Origin: Rapana venosa
Taxonomy: Eukaryota; Mollusca; Gastropoda; Neogastropoda; Muricidae
Length of the DNA stretch: 64,000 bases
Assembly (NCBI GenBank): GCA_028751875.1
Contig: CM054140.1
Span: forward strand, 49,487,171-49,551,170
Reading direction: 5' to 3'
Shown here: positions 32,218 to 43,914 of the stretch, piece after piece
How the letters are laid out: each line of letters starts with the position of its first letter
Position numbering within the stretch: the first letter of the stretch is position 1
Notes under the pieces: model-generated
What the model was told of the DNA's origin: nothing
Databases searched by the model: none
Seen by the model: the letters and a program-made list of their open reading frames with translations, nothing else
Made by a program: the position numbers and the translations under genes

Positions 32218-32318
32218 GGGCCCAACATAAAAAAAACCAATAGGAAAACAAAAAACAAAGCAAAGTAAGCCCAACATAAAAAAAACCAATAGGAAAACAA
32301 AAAACAAAGCAAAGTAAC
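32218..32318. repeat. 48-bp unit in tandem duplicate
   Basis: GCCCAACATAAAAAAAACCA through ACAAAGCAAAGTAA occurs twice in a row, immediately after the poly-G that ends the SINE-B copy. Confidence 0.85.
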
Positions 32319-32929
32319 AGTTGACAAATACAAAATCATATCAATTATGAGACTATGATAAGTGGCATGGGAGAAGGAACACAGAATATTGCAGCAGTCA
32401 AGGCAGCAAAAACAAACATAAAAAAATCTGTTCACTTCTGGCATCAATGCAAACTACTGTTTTCTAAAAATTACGTTTTCGTCTTTATTCCTGGCACTTC
32501 CTGTCAAGAACATTTTGTCCAGTCCTTGATTATTGTTAAGCATGGCGATTCCTAGACTTGTAGGGACTTACCTACATTACATTTTAACAACAGGAAAAGT
32601 CAACAAAAATTCCCCAAAAGAAACCTCAAAAGTAAGTTTTCTGATAATAAAAACAGGCTGATAAAAACACTGCTACAAGAAAAAAACAACTAAAAAAAAC
32701 CAAATTAAAACACTATTTACGAAGCGATCTAACAACAAAGACTACAATAAAGAGCTTAAAAACTGATGAGCTAAGAAATTAAAAAAATCAATATATGAAA
32801 AAAGCTCAACAAGAAATGTCAAAAACAAAACAAAACATACAACACACACAAAACCCCATTCCCACCCCTTAAAAACAAAATCTACCACTTCCTATTTTCT
32901 CCTCCTCCTCTAGCATGAGAAAATAAACT

Positions 32930-33090
32930 TGATCTTGACAGACCAGTTCTATGAAGCGAAGGAATCTGCTGCCTATGTTCTATCCTGCCGGCACTTACAG
33001 CAGAGCATACTTCCCCCCAGGGGAACTTATGCTCGAACGCGACTCAAGATGAAGTTCTTCGTACAGACCCCTCTTGGGCGAGGCCACACT
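32930..33090. other. Unexplained CpG-bearing patch in an AT-rich intron
   Basis: ATGAAGCGAAGGAATCTGCT, CCTGCCGGCACTTACAGCAG, ATGCTCGAACGCGACTCAAG and CCCTCTTGGGCGAGGCCACA stand out from the A-rich surroundings. A plus-strand frame stays open across it (from 32929) but I recognise no protein. It may be a repeat fragment or an unassigned exon. Confidence 0.3.
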
Positions 33091-33199
33091 AAGTCATACA
33101 ACAAAATCATTTACCAGCCAACCAACCAACGACATTTGAACAGATATAAAGAAACTGCTGAAATACAAATGACAATCCAACAGCATATCTCTGAATTCT

Positions 33200-34215
33200 A
33201 AGAGAGAATGAATGACACACAATGGAAAAGGAAGAAAGGAAGACAAACAGAAGCCGTTCAAGGAAATACAAGGAGCCAGAAAGCAGAACAAAAGAAAGAA
33301 ACTGGTGAATTTTACCAGTCACAACAAACACACAAAACATTAACAACCCCCTTTTAACATATGAACTAATAATAACCCAATGGAACACAACAAAGCATGA
33401 CAAAACAGAAGCACAAGTATGTGCAAACTACAGCATCAAAATAATATACATGTGGATCATCATTACATATCACTCATGCAGTGAATCAAAAATAACATAG
33501 TGTGAACGTGTACTGAATGGAAAAAAAATGATAATACATAACCAAAAATCCATGCCTCACCAATCATTTTGGCCATGTCTTCTGTTTGTGTGTCCATCAC
33601 GCAGTTGATGAAATAGTGCATTTTATTTCAAAGCTAGTAAAATATACAAATAATTGAAAAGATAAAAGGAGGGGGAGTAGTTTGTGTGTGTGTGTGTGTG
33701 CATGCACACATATGTGCTTATAAGTTTGAAAGTATGTGTACACAAACATGTATGTAAAATTCACGTCTTCAATTATTTTACAATTTCTAAGCTTTACTTT
33801 GGTTTCTTTCTGGAAGACAGGTTTATAAGGCTGTAAATATAAGCACTTGCCAGTGTAAACTAATGTTCTAATCATTTTTGCCATGTAATTGTCCAAACTC
33901 TTCTTTCTGTCTCAAAATTAGCTTAGACACGACTGGCGCAACATAATTGTAAGCCCTTTCCACATGACAAAGGTCAATATTAAAACACTGATTATTCAAA
34001 TTTTGATGTTTATGATGACAGCAAAGATGATCTTATATCATTAATCATATTCTGTCTTTTCTTTGTGATTCCTCTTAATCTTACTTTTTTCTTTTTTCAT
34101 AATTAGCTTCTTTGTCTATTTCGTCTTCTCCTCCTCATCATCATTATTACTATCACTTTGGAATATCATCACTAGGCCTACACAGTCCTACACATTAGGA
34201 CTGACACCGTCCCTC
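33200..34215. other. Intron sequence, nothing recognised
   Basis: AT-rich; a short GT microsatellite at 33681-33700 and a T-rich stretch near 34080-34150. Confidence 0.4.
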
Positions 34216-34217
34216 AC

Positions 34218-34287
34218 CTGTTGTGGGCCTGCTTGGACATGAACCTGTCCAGGACATCATCGGGGTCATACAAGGACATGTCGTCTC
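34218..34287 (-). CDS. CSPP1: CSPP1-like exon (17th in window)
   Basis: The acceptor TTTGTGTGCAG precedes GA-GAC-GAC; the donor is GTGAGG after AACAG. It encodes GDDMSLYDPDDVLDRFMSKQ and AHN, with Gly and Arg codons split at the ends (phase 1 in, phase 2 out). The acidic DPDD segment follows the last coiled coil and leads into the C-terminal tail. Confidence 0.8.
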
Positions 34288-34359
34288 CTGCACACAAAGA
34301 ATAACAACAACAATAAAAATCAACCACATCACCACACACACACACACACACACCAGCTT

Positions 34360-34482
34360 CCCAACAAAACTGAAACTGTTTAGAGTGCTCATCATTTCTA
34401 TACAGCTGTACTGGGACAAGAAAATTCAAGCCTTTGAAATGAAATCTTTCATAAGGCTTTTAACCATTTGCTGGAGGGACCA
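34360..34482 (+). pseudogene. Older RTE-like fragment, left part
   Basis: It translates KLKLFRVLIISIQLY, then, after an internal deletion, KIQAFEMKSFIRLLTICWRD, which matches KLKLYKALIQSILLY..RIQSFETKCHRKLLGISWRE in the younger element next to it. It is cut at GGAGGGACCA by that element and resumes at 36023. Confidence 0.75.
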
Positions 34483-36022
34483 TCAGAAGTGGAAGAAGCC
34501 ATCCGCAGCTTACCAGTAGGAAAGTCCCCAGGAGCAGACAATATACCAGCAGAGCTGCTCAAGCATGGTGGCGAAACAGTCATCACATATGTTACAGCTA
34601 TCTGTCAGAAGATTTGGGAGACAAAACAGTGACCAACAGACTGGACACAATCACTCATCATACCCCTGCCCAAGAAGGGGAATTTACGCCAATGCCAAAA
34701 CTATAGAACAATCAGCCTCATCAGCCACGCCAGCAAGATCATGCTCAAAGTTATTTTGAATCGACTCAAGAAGGAGGCAGAAGAACACCTTGCAGAGGAA
34801 CAAGCTGGGTTCAGGGCAGGCAGGAGCACAATCGAACAGATTTTTAACTGCCACATCATGATGGAAAAACATCTTCAACATCAGAGAGACCTGTTCCACA
34901 ACTTCATCGACTTCAAGAAGGCTTTTGACAGAGTATGGCACGAAGGCCTGTGGCAGGTCCTCAGAATGTTTGGCATTGAAGAAGGACTAGTGCAAACCAT
35001 TCAAGCACTATACAACACTGCAAGCAGTGCAGTCCTTCTGAACAATCAGGTCGGAGACTACTTCAAAACCACAGTTGGGGTCCGACAAGGATGCCTGTTA
35101 TCTCCAGTCCTGTTCAATCTGTTCTTGGAAAACATCATGAGAGAGACCCTCCATGACTTCCACCCTACCATCTCCATTGGCGGCAGACCCCTCAACAACT
35201 TACGGTTTGCCGATGACATTGACCTCATGGGCGGAAGTAACACAGAGCTGCAAGATCTTACGACCAGACTTGAGAACAGAGCTGGAGCACATGGGATGGA
35301 GGTGAGCTCGGAGAAAAGTAAAGTACTTGTGAACAGCACGAGCAATGCCACCGCTAAAATTTACATGAACGGCCAACAACTGGAGGAGGTAGACGCTTTT
35401 AAATACCTCGGCGCTACACTCACAAAGGACGGGCGATCGACGACAGAAATCAAAGTCAGAATAGCCATGGCAACATCTTCCATGACAAAACTCACCACCA
35501 TATGGAAAAGTAAAGAGATCAGTTTCCCAATCAAACTAAAGCTCTACAAAGCCCTAATTCAGTCGATCCTGCTGTACGGAAGTGAAACCTGGACATTGAC
35601 TGCTGAAACAGCAAAGCGAATCCAGTCATTCGAAACAAAATGCCATAGAAAACTACTGGGCATATCCTGGAGAGAACGAAAGACCAACGAATTTGTCAAG
35701 AGTCAAATAACACGGCTGGCAGGTCCACAGGAACCCCTTCTCACCATCGTCAAGAAGAAAAAGCTGACATGGTTCAGCCACGTCACCCGCCACAACACTC
35801 TGCCCAAAACAGTACTGCAGGGAACACTCGAAGGTGGCAGAAGGAGGGGAAGACAGAACAAGTCATGGATGGACAACATCAGAGAATGGACCAGGATGAA
35901 TGACTCAGCACTACTGCGCAGAGCCGAGGACCGAGATGGATGGAGGAGGCTTACCACGGCATCGTCTTTCATGTCTCCCCCACGACCGCCAAGGTCACGG
36001 TTCTGATGATGATGATGATGAT
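34483..36022 (+). mobile_element. RTE-like non-LTR retrotransposon, 5'-truncated, nearly intact RT
   Basis: Open from 34486 to the stop at 36004 apart from one TGA at 34630, where the family usually has Trp before PTDW. The longest open part (34741-36006, 421 aa) has RT motifs FIDFKKAFD (residues 55-63), GVRQGCLLSP (113-122) and catalytic FADD (156-159), then the C-terminal region with YGSETWTLTAETAKR and HVTRHNTLPKTVLQG. The 3' end is a TGATGA repeat, typical of RTE-type tails. GGAGGGACCA flanks both ends as target duplication. The endonuclease domain is lost. It lies antisense to the host gene, in an intron. Confidence 0.85.
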
Positions 36023-36240
36023 GGAGGGACCACAGAACCAACGAGTCAGTGTGGCAAGAGGTGATCATGAAAGCTGGGCCCCAGGAACAACCCCCTTCTG
36101 GCTGTTGTTGTAAAGAGGAGGAAGCTGGCCTGGTTTGGTCACGTCACACGTCATAACTCTCTTGCCAAGACTGTCCTGCCGGGGATATGTGAGGGAAGAA
36201 GATGCTGGGGCAGACAGATATCCCTACTCCAATGAAAATG
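36023..36240 (+). pseudogene. Older RTE-like fragment, right part
   Basis: Starts with the second GGAGGGACCA, then RDHRTNESV, and in shifted frames VVKRRKLAWFGHVT, SLAKTVLPG and EGRRCWGRQ, the C-terminal region of the same protein family, with several frameshifts. It continues the fragment at 34360-34482. Confidence 0.75.
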
Positions 36241-36686
36241 GTTTTCACTTGGCAGGAAATAAGTTTATTTTCCAAGGTTTGGAAAGAACAGTGTCATGGG
36301 GGAGGAGTATTATGAGGGGTGGAAATGTTTTGTTTTGTGTTTTTTTTCAAAATTAACTCTTACGCCACCACAGTAACTTTAGTAGACACTACTCTTCACC
36401 CCATAGGCGACTTTTATCAACAGCGCAAGTCATATTAAAAATGGCAGTTTTTCACACAGTAACAAGGTTTCACATCTCAGTAGACTTGCATGCACGATAG
36501 CAGCAGATATACCCCCCTTCACCCCTCCACCCAGTTTTGAGTGGAAAAACTGACTGTGCTATTCTGCCACAGAGACCTACCTACCGAAATCAGCTGAAAA
36601 AACACTTGGTGCAGAAGAGAGTTCTTCAGTCACAAATATAGAAGGTACAAGTTTTATAGCCACAAAGAAAGTAACTACAGACTTAC

Positions 36687-36795
36687 CCTGCATTTCTCGC
36701 AGCTTCTTGAGGCGATCTTCGTTCTTCTTGGCCAGGCGGTCCACGTTCAGACTGGTGGTTGACCCAAAAGGATCCGGGTATCCTCGACTGGCCAG
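36687..36795 (-). CDS. CSPP1: CSPP1-like exon (16th), coiled coil
   Basis: Acceptor GTGTGTACAG before CTG-GCC; donor GTAAGT. It encodes LASRGYPDPFGSTTSLNVDR then LAKKNEDRLKKLREMQ, with a split Gly. The second half is an amphipathic, strongly charged helix. Phase 0 in, phase 1 out, joining directly to GDDMSLYDPDD. Confidence 0.8.
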
Positions 36796-37429
36796 CTGTA
36801 CACACCACGCAAGCACAGTGTCTTGTCAGGCGGGATTGATTCACTGTCTGACTCTATGCTTTGCATCATTACGTCATCCTCATTGTCATTGATCATCATG
36901 CAATAAAAGCGTGAAAGCATGAAAAGCATACTGCTAGTAGAAGAAGTATCATCTTTCACCAAGACCCTCACGTGCTTACAGAAGTATCACATTATCTGGG
37001 TTATTCGGTATTAGTTTTTAAGCTGTACCAACCCTCTGTGTGTGGCCTTCAGAAAAGTGCAGCCTATATATATAAAATCGTTCTTTGATTTTCCTGGTCT
37101 ATGTTTAGCCTACAGATTGCTTGATTTTCTATCATGGCTGGTGATCATAAATGTGTGCACATGACAGATTTTACAAGTTTGAAAAAATGCTGTGCAAGCA
37201 AATGTAGCTTTAATCTTTTCCCGATGGGCAACCCTTTAACCTTCCCTCTGTATCACCCACTACTGGGTGGTGGCAGCATACAAATGTGCACAGTGCACAT
37301 GTACTGGGAAAGAGAGGTTCTCTCCCTTAATGTAGGGATAGTGTTAAAAAGATATTTTTAACGATTTCGTGACGCAGTATACACAGCAGCACACTAAATA
37401 ACCTCAAAAAGATGGTACACATACATTGG

Positions 37430-37800
37430 GATGTGTTTCCTTTCAGACACTGACACAAATAAGACATATCCCACCCTCTCCCTCTATTGTCCCCTTCCCA
37501 TTTGTTCATCGCTCCTCCATGCACACTCTCCACCCTCCTACACTGTGACCTCCCACACACCACCCCTCTGCCCCCCCCCCCACCCCCTCTGCCCCCCCCC
37601 CACCAACACATACACTTTCCTACACCATCACCCCCCCCCCCCCACCCCCCCTCTGTCCCCTCCAAATACAACGCACACACCCTTTCCCACACTATTACCT
37701 CTCACAAAGCTGAACACCCTAACACAACGCATACACACACGATCCAGAATCTTCCTTGCAAGCTTCACTCTACCAATACACAGCAACCACTAGATCTCCT
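37430..37800. repeat. Pyrimidine/CA-rich low-complexity tract
   Basis: C-rich runs at 37570-37660 in CCACCC-type context. Proline/threonine frames are artefacts. The rest of this intron (36800-37430) has no recognised element. Confidence 0.7.
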
Positions 37801-37881
37801 TTTTCACATCCTTCACACCAGCAAGAAGGACCCCCCCTCCCCTCCACCAAAACGACCTGACAAGAGAATCAGCAGACATAC

Positions 37882-37988
37882 CACGGGGGTGGAGCCCCGT
37901 CTGTCACGTCGCAGTGCACGGTCCGAATCACGACGAGCAGTTGGAATGTCATCAAAGTCATCCGGGAAGTGATTCAGACTATCCACTT
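37882..37988 (-). CDS. CSPP1: CSPP1-like exon (15th)
   Basis: Acceptor CTGTGCTACAG before AA-GTG-GAT; donor GTATGT. It encodes EVDSLNHFPDDFDDIPTARR and DSDRALRRDRRGSTPV. An acidic stretch (PDDFDD) is followed by an Arg-rich one, a pattern suited to microtubule or partner binding (inference). Phase 1 in, 0 out. Confidence 0.8.
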
Positions 37989-38029
37989 CTGTAGCACAGA
38001 GACGACATAACTGAAATAACTTCACAATT

Positions 38030-38735
38030 AATTGTATGGCACCTTTACATAACGAACAATAGCTAATAAGAAGAAAGCAGATTCATGTTTCATTGGCGAT
38101 CCAAGCCAGACAACTGATAGGAATAGTTTTCACACACATCTGCAGTTATGGCATAAAGACTGAGAATCTGTATGGTACTGACAGAATTGGCACATAACCT
38201 GAAGACTGCTGGGTATCAACAAAAAGGCAGAAAATGAAAGTTTGTGCTGACATGTAAATATTGTCCTCATTTTCTAAGATTCTTAACTGGACAATGTTAC
38301 AACATGTTATGGTAAAGGTTTTAAAGAAAAGTAATAGATTAAAGAACATAAAAAATACATTATTGATTTTCATGCAATGTTGAAACACACTAAGTTTTAA
38401 CCAGTTCTTTATTGCAAGCTCAGTCAAAGAAACTTGGAGACAAGAACCAAAATGTTCTAATACTATGTCTTGCTCCATGACCAAAATGCATTAATTTATA
38501 CAGACATTTTCATTTGTGGTGTTTACACACACATGTGCACATGCATATCTAAGTGATTAGGTATTAGTAATCTAGGTTATTGCACATTAACCACAACAAA
38601 TCTTTTCACAGTGGAAAAATCATTTCTCAATGCGAGTCTCATAATTACACAGCTCAGGTTTCCACATCAATGGTAATGACCAGGGTCATAGTGAGCTCCA
38701 AGCGTCAATATCAATTATGTATATCAAACGCCAAT
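38030..38735. other. Intron sequence, nothing recognised
   Basis: Plain AT-rich intron between the exon at 37.9 kb and a composite SINE. Confidence 0.4.
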
Positions 38736-38737
38736 AG

Positions 38738-39135
38738 GGGGGTGGGATAGCCTAGTGGTTAGAGCATAGTGCTCATGATCTGACAGCCTGGGATCAAGCC
38801 ACAATGGAGGTGCCCGTTTTAGGGGTTTTCTCCTGGAGTTAGCATCAGTACTGACTCCACTCCCCCAAATGTATGAGACTATAAACTGAGGCCCTGTGCG
38901 CAAACACACAGAGAACATCTTGCGCACACATTAAAAACCTTGTTTCGCCTTTCAGAAGAGTAGGCAGCTGCATGCTGGTAGGAACGAATGACAAAATGAT
39001 AAAAAGCCATGCACACAGGTGTCGTGTTTAGACACCATCCTTGAAAACAGAATGCGGCTACCTTGAAGGTGAGTGACCATGGTCGCATACGCAAATCTCT
39101 CTAACGGTGAACCTCGGAGCTCTAGCCAAGGAACG
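38738..39135 (+). mobile_element. Composite SINE: family A body with family B tail
   Basis: GGGATAGCCTAGTGGTTAGA (A head), GGAGTTAGCATCAGTACTGA, GAGACTATAAACTGAGGCCC and CAGAGAACATCTTGCGCACA (A body), then GGTGTCGTGTTTAGACACCA, ATGCGGCTACCTTGAAGGTG, GTCGCATACGCAAATCTC and CGGAGCTCTAGCCAAGG (B tail). The same A-to-B junction occurs near 58.3 and 58.9 kb. Confidence 0.8.
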
Positions 39136-39139
39136 AAAA

Positions 39140-39655
39140 AGAAAACATCCAATACTATTCAGATCAATACTTCGTAACAGCTGGTAACCGGAGGATATAA
39201 AAAGACTCTGTGACAATATCCCCAACAACACATGAAACCTATAAATGTTCCAAACCCATCTTAGGAAGACTCACATTACCAACACATTCACTTTCTGTCA
39301 GTAGTAAATAAAGAGTGATGAACCAAAAGATAAAATACACAGGTTTTATCATACTACTAGCTAGTACAGCCTAGTGTACCACGCTCACAACATAAGAAAT
39401 GTTCTCTGTAAGTTATTCTCTCATTCTCTTCATATTGCAAAACCACTGTATATAGAACATGAACTATAGCTACAAATCTAATACACAGTTTTTTTGTTAC
39501 CAGAATGTAAAAGCCATCTTTAATGGTTCACCAGATGTAAATAAAACAAAACTTTAAAAGTGTTTGTTTTACAATCTGTCACACTCCTTTACTTTCCTTT
39601 AATCTTTAAAAAAATAAATTCCATAAAAGGCCAGCATATTGTATTGTATATCACT
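39140..39655. other. Intron sequence, nothing recognised
   Basis: AT-rich, no repeat class assigned. Confidence 0.4.
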
Positions 39656-39659
39656 TTCA

Positions 39660-39945
39660 GTCATGGCATGTTTTTGTGTGTGAAATTCTGGCTGCTCTCC
39701 CTGGGAAGAGCATATCACCACAACCTTTTTCTGTCGGCATGCGTCTTGAATTCCCTTTGAAACTTTTTCCTACCTAAAGTGGCCAGGAACACCTCTCTTC
39801 TTATTGTGGGTTTTCTTTACGTGCACTAGCACCCAGACCAGCACAAGTCTAGTGAATAAGGGACAAGTTCAGGCTCTGATGGGGATTACACCTACAACCT
39901 CACACAGTTACATAGGTGTGTTATTTCTAGACTAATGACCCACAC
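39660..39945 (-). mobile_element. SINE family C, diverged
   Basis: GTGTGAAATTCTGGCTGCTC, CCCTGGGAAGAGCATATCAC, ACACCTCTCTTCTTATTGTG, GGTTTTCTTTACGTGCACTA and GTGTGTTATTTCTAGACTAA give a reversed C element with both ends. Confidence 0.75.
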
Positions 39946-40544
39946 AGTGTTGTACAGCTATCAACAAAAGAACATCTACATGTAACATCTGAACACAATT
40001 ATGAGCTAAGTGTTATTCCCTCTCCACATACAGCAGCTGGCCAATACTCACCAACCCTCAGCTGCTACACATCCGCACAATCCGTCATTTTACTAACAGA
40101 CCAGCACACACTCATCGGGAAAAAATCTCAACACTTAACTACAGCATAACTAGGAGTAAGCAGGTTCAAAGCACATACTTTCAAAAAAAGCAAAATAAAA
40201 CTCAACCCCCAGCATTCAAAAGCTGATACATACATACACCCACAAGCACACACCCTTGCACAACCATCCTCCACCATACACAGATCCATGCATACATGGA
40301 GACATGCTCACACACACACACACACAGCAGCAGACTACTCCACCTTTAAACTAAGGAAGATTTGGTTAACATATCAGTTCAGGCTTTGAAGAATAGAACT
40401 GTGCTACACAAGAGTTTCAGCACACAAGTGAGTAAATTTACAAAACCAAACCATAAAGTTATAAAGAGGAAAACATAACCAGCCCAACTAATTCTCCCAG
40501 TCAATGGAAATAACTTATCAGAAAAGAGGTTATACCATAATTCT

Positions 40545-40650
40545 CCCCAAAGTCGGAATGATGCTGATGCTACCTTAATGGTGGGCAAATGATTGCATAC
40601 ACAAAATTTCACCATTGGTGAACATTGGAGTTTTAGCCAAGGAACAAAAA
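40545..40650 (+). mobile_element. SINE family B tail fragment
   Basis: GATGCTACCTTAATGGTGGG, GCATACACAAAATTTCACCA, TTGGTGAACATTGGAGTTTT and AGCCAAGGAACAAAA. No head is present. It is followed by an AAC-rich stretch. Confidence 0.7.
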
Positions 40651-40869
40651 AACCCAACCAAACAACAACAACAACAAACAACAACAACAAAACATACATT
40701 CTTGGATGTTGCCTCATCTGATCCCACAGCTCCTAAGGCATGGTGTTTCCCCTACTGGAAACTGTTCAACCAAAACATTACCTACACACTTACTGTAAGA
40801 GTAAAAAACCAAACAAACAAACAAACAAACAACCTGAAGTGAAAGGGGCTAAGTATAGCTGTCAGATCT

Positions 40870-42590
40870 GAGAAAAAAAGTATCATTTTACAGCTTACAA
40901 AAATACTTCTAGTTAAAAATATCTTTAAAAACTGTCAAGGAATACGAAAGAAGTCATCCAAAATATGGAAAACTCTAAATAAACTGCCAAAGAAATACAA
41001 GAACCCTGCTCTACTGTCAAAGACTAAAAAAAAACCCACTAGCCTGTCACTTAAGACTCTCCAAACACATCTGACGGTGTAAAAAGCAACCGAGAGAAGA
41101 GGAAGACTTAAGACTATCAATAATGGTGGGTGAATCTATTGCCAAGGACTGTGTGAATACTTTTTTTAAGTATTAGAAGACTGAAATGACACTTTTCAAG
41201 TGCTGAAACGACACTTTCCAAGTGCTAATAACTGAAAGAAAAACATCTAAATTCAAAGACTCAGGGAATACTTTCCAAATGCCAAGGAAGGGAACAATAT
41301 TACCAAAGTGTTCAGAAGTGAGAGAACCCAGTACCAGAGGCTGGAAAAATACAAGAACAGAAGGAATGCTATCTTGATGCCGAGAACAGAAAGAACGCCA
41401 TCCCGATGCCAGGAACAGAAAGAACACTATTCTGGTGCCAAGAACAGAAAGACCACTACCCTGATGCCGAGAACAGAAAGAACACTATCTTGATGACGAG
41501 AACAGAAAGAACACTATCTTGATGACGAGAACAGAAAGAACACTATCTTGATGCCAAGAACAGAAAGAACACTATCCTCATGCCACAGACACTATCCCAA
41601 TAACAGAAAGAACACTATCCTGATGCCAATAACAGAAAGAACACTATCCCAATGTCAAGAACAGAAAGAACACTATCTTGATGCCAAGAACAGAAAGAAC
41701 ACTATCCTCATGCCACGAACACTATCCCAAGAACAGAAAGAACACTATCCTGATGCCAATAACAGGAAAAAAACACTATACTGATGCCAGGAACAGAAAG
41801 AACACTATACTGATGCCAGGAACAGAAAGAACACTATACTGATGCCAGGAACAGAAAGAACACTATACTGATGCCAGGAACAGAAAGAACACTATACTGA
41901 TGCCAGGAACAGAAAGAACACTATCCCAATGCCGAGAACACAAAGAACACTATCCACATGCCGAGAACAGAAAGAACACTATATCGATGCCAAGAACACT
42001 ATCTCCATGCCAAGAACAGAAAAACACTATCCTCATGCCAAGAACAGAAAAACACTATCCTCATGCCAAGAACAGAAAGAACACTATCTTGATACCAAGA
42101 ACAGAAAGACTATCCTCATGCCAAGAACAGAAAGAACACTATCCTCATGCCATGAACAGAAAGAACACTATAATGTCAAGAATTCCAAAGACTGTAAAGA
42201 TGGTATCTAATTGCCTACAACTGTAAAAAATATATCATCTTTAGCCACGGGGTTGTACAAAATATAATCTACTGCCAAAGAGTGCAAAGCTACTATCTTT
42301 TACCCAGGACTGTCAATATGTTATCTGTCCATGAACTATAAACGTATTGTTAAACACCAAAGACTTTAAAAAAACAACAACTATGGTTTGACGAGAAGTG
42401 TCAACATGTTACCTATAGCCATGGACTGTAAAGATACTATTTACACTGTCTATTGCCAAACACTTTAGTAATCTGTTTATTGCTGAGGACTATTAATATG
42501 CTATCTATTGCAAAGAATTGCAACGAAACTCTCTACTGCAAAGGAATATAAGAATACTATACTACTGCTAAAGAAAGAGACAGAGAGAGA
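40870..42590 (+). repeat. Minisatellite: homogeneous 29-bp core with decayed flanks
   Basis: From about 41345 to 42180 the 29-bp unit GATGCCAAGAACAGAAAGAA + CACTATCCT repeats about 28 times with few changes. On both sides (40.87-41.34 and 42.18-42.59 kb) a loose period of about 30 bases persists, with GCCAAGGACTGT, GAATACT and CTATCTATTGCCAAAG motifs. Because 29 is not a multiple of three, all frames cycle and stay open; this is not coding. Confidence 0.9.
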
Positions 42591-42599
42591 GGGACAAGA

Positions 42600-43100
42600 G
42601 AGAGAGGGACAAGAGAGAGAGAAAGATAGTGTACATGGGTGTGAGTGTGAGTGTGTGTGTGTGTGTGTGTGTGAGAGAGTCTGGATGCATGCAAGTATAT
42701 ATGTGAGTTTGTGCATACATATGCTTAAATGAACAGTACTTCACTTTTCCCATTTCAAAGCGCATGCATACCACCACTAAGATGCAACTAACCCTTATAA
42801 TCTGCAAATCTCTCCAGCAAAAAAAAAAAAAATAAAAAAAATAAAATTTAAAAAATTTCACAAGCCACCTCAACAAGCCTATCAAAACATTCAGCTTTCA
42901 TAAGCACCTCACACACACAAAAAAAGCTGAAAAAGCCCCATTCAAACAGCATATAAAAACATGAACAACAAACTTCTTCGGAGCAAAAAACGAAAAATCG
43001 AAGCACAGAACTCAGTGCGGAGGAAGGTGCAACGGAGGTGATTATGCAAACAGACAGGCAAATGCACAGGGCGGTTATGCAAATGCATGCAGGTCGCTCA
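42600..43100. other. Intron sequence with short GA and GT repeats
   Basis: GA/GGGACAAGAG units at 42570-42625 and a GT microsatellite at 42640-42675. The rest is A-rich and unassigned. ATTATGCAAACAGACAGGCA and GGTTATGCAAATGCATGCAG (43040-43090) repeat a TTATGCAAA motif. Confidence 0.5.
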
Positions 43101-43105
43101 CTGAC

Positions 43106-43195
43106 CTACAAAGGCACTGTTGGAATGCAACTGCTTGGGTAGAGAGTAGGACTGGTTACTTGAGGCTGTCTTAGGATAGGCCGACTCATACTGCC
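43106..43195 (-). CDS. CSPP1: CSPP1-like exon (14th)
   Basis: Acceptor ATGCTGACACAG before GG-CAG-TAT; donor GTCAGT. It encodes RQYESAYPKTASSNQSYSLP and KQLHSNSAFV, a Ser/Tyr-rich linker between the preceding coiled coil and the acidic PDDFDD exon. Phase 1 in and 1 out, so the exon is symmetric and could be skipped without a frameshift. Confidence 0.7.
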   Translation of the reverse strand, partial: GSMSRPILRQPQVTSPTLYPSSCIPTVPL

Positions 43196-43199
43196 CTGT

Positions 43200-43910
43200 G
43201 TCAGCATACACAGCAGGAAAACAAAACCGTGTTGAGTGCACACACACACACAGACACACTCAGGTACACACACATCGAAACATCCTGTACACCAGACACA
43301 GCAAAAAGGTATTGGTACAGAGAAAAAAGAATGCAGATGGGTATGAAATACCACGCTTGGAAATTTTGTTTTGCAAGTCCTCAGAATATCTGTTTGAAGA
43401 CCTATGTTGATCTTACAGCTACTCCTTTGTTTCTGATTCAAGATTTTAGTTTTTGAAAGCATGTTGTAGAATCACTTCATTGAGATGAATTCTGAAAATA
43501 GAAATAAATCACTGAATAAAAAGCTACGTTACAACAATGGTCATGTCACTGATGAACATTCTGAAGAATTACAATGGAAAAGAATTTCTGAAAAGCATAT
43601 TGATGTTAAAATGCTTTGGTATTCTTCCTATTTGTGCCCTGTCCTTCCCTGAATTACTCATTTTGTATTCAATTAACTTTCTTTATACCACCAAGCAGTA
43701 TATACTTGTGACATTATAATCCTTGTACCTTTATACTGACAAACACTGCTCTTACCTTATCTTATCTATAATAAAAGACATTATTACTTTTTTTTTCCTT
43801 GCTATTCAATAAATCCACAACAACAATGTTTTGTTTTGTTTGTTTGTATTAATATCAATTAGCAGTCGCTTACTTGTTTGACATTCATTTACTTGATGTG
43901 TGTGTGTTTA
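43200..43910. other. Intron sequence, nothing recognised
   Basis: AT-rich apart from a short CA repeat at 43240-43275. Confidence 0.4.
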
Positions 43911-43914
43911 TTTA

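Noticed and set aside
33107..33403. Hydrophobic minus-strand ORFs resembling membrane proteins
   Set aside because: A-rich intron DNA read backwards gives Phe/Leu/Ser/Val. No splice sites, start context or conservation pattern supports a gene.
41308..42226. Plus-strand ORFs with the repeat NRKNTILMPRTER, and a superficial likeness to a CRISPR array
   Set aside because: The 29-bp unit is not a multiple of three, so the same peptide appears cyclically in all frames. There are no spacers, and the context is a metazoan intron.
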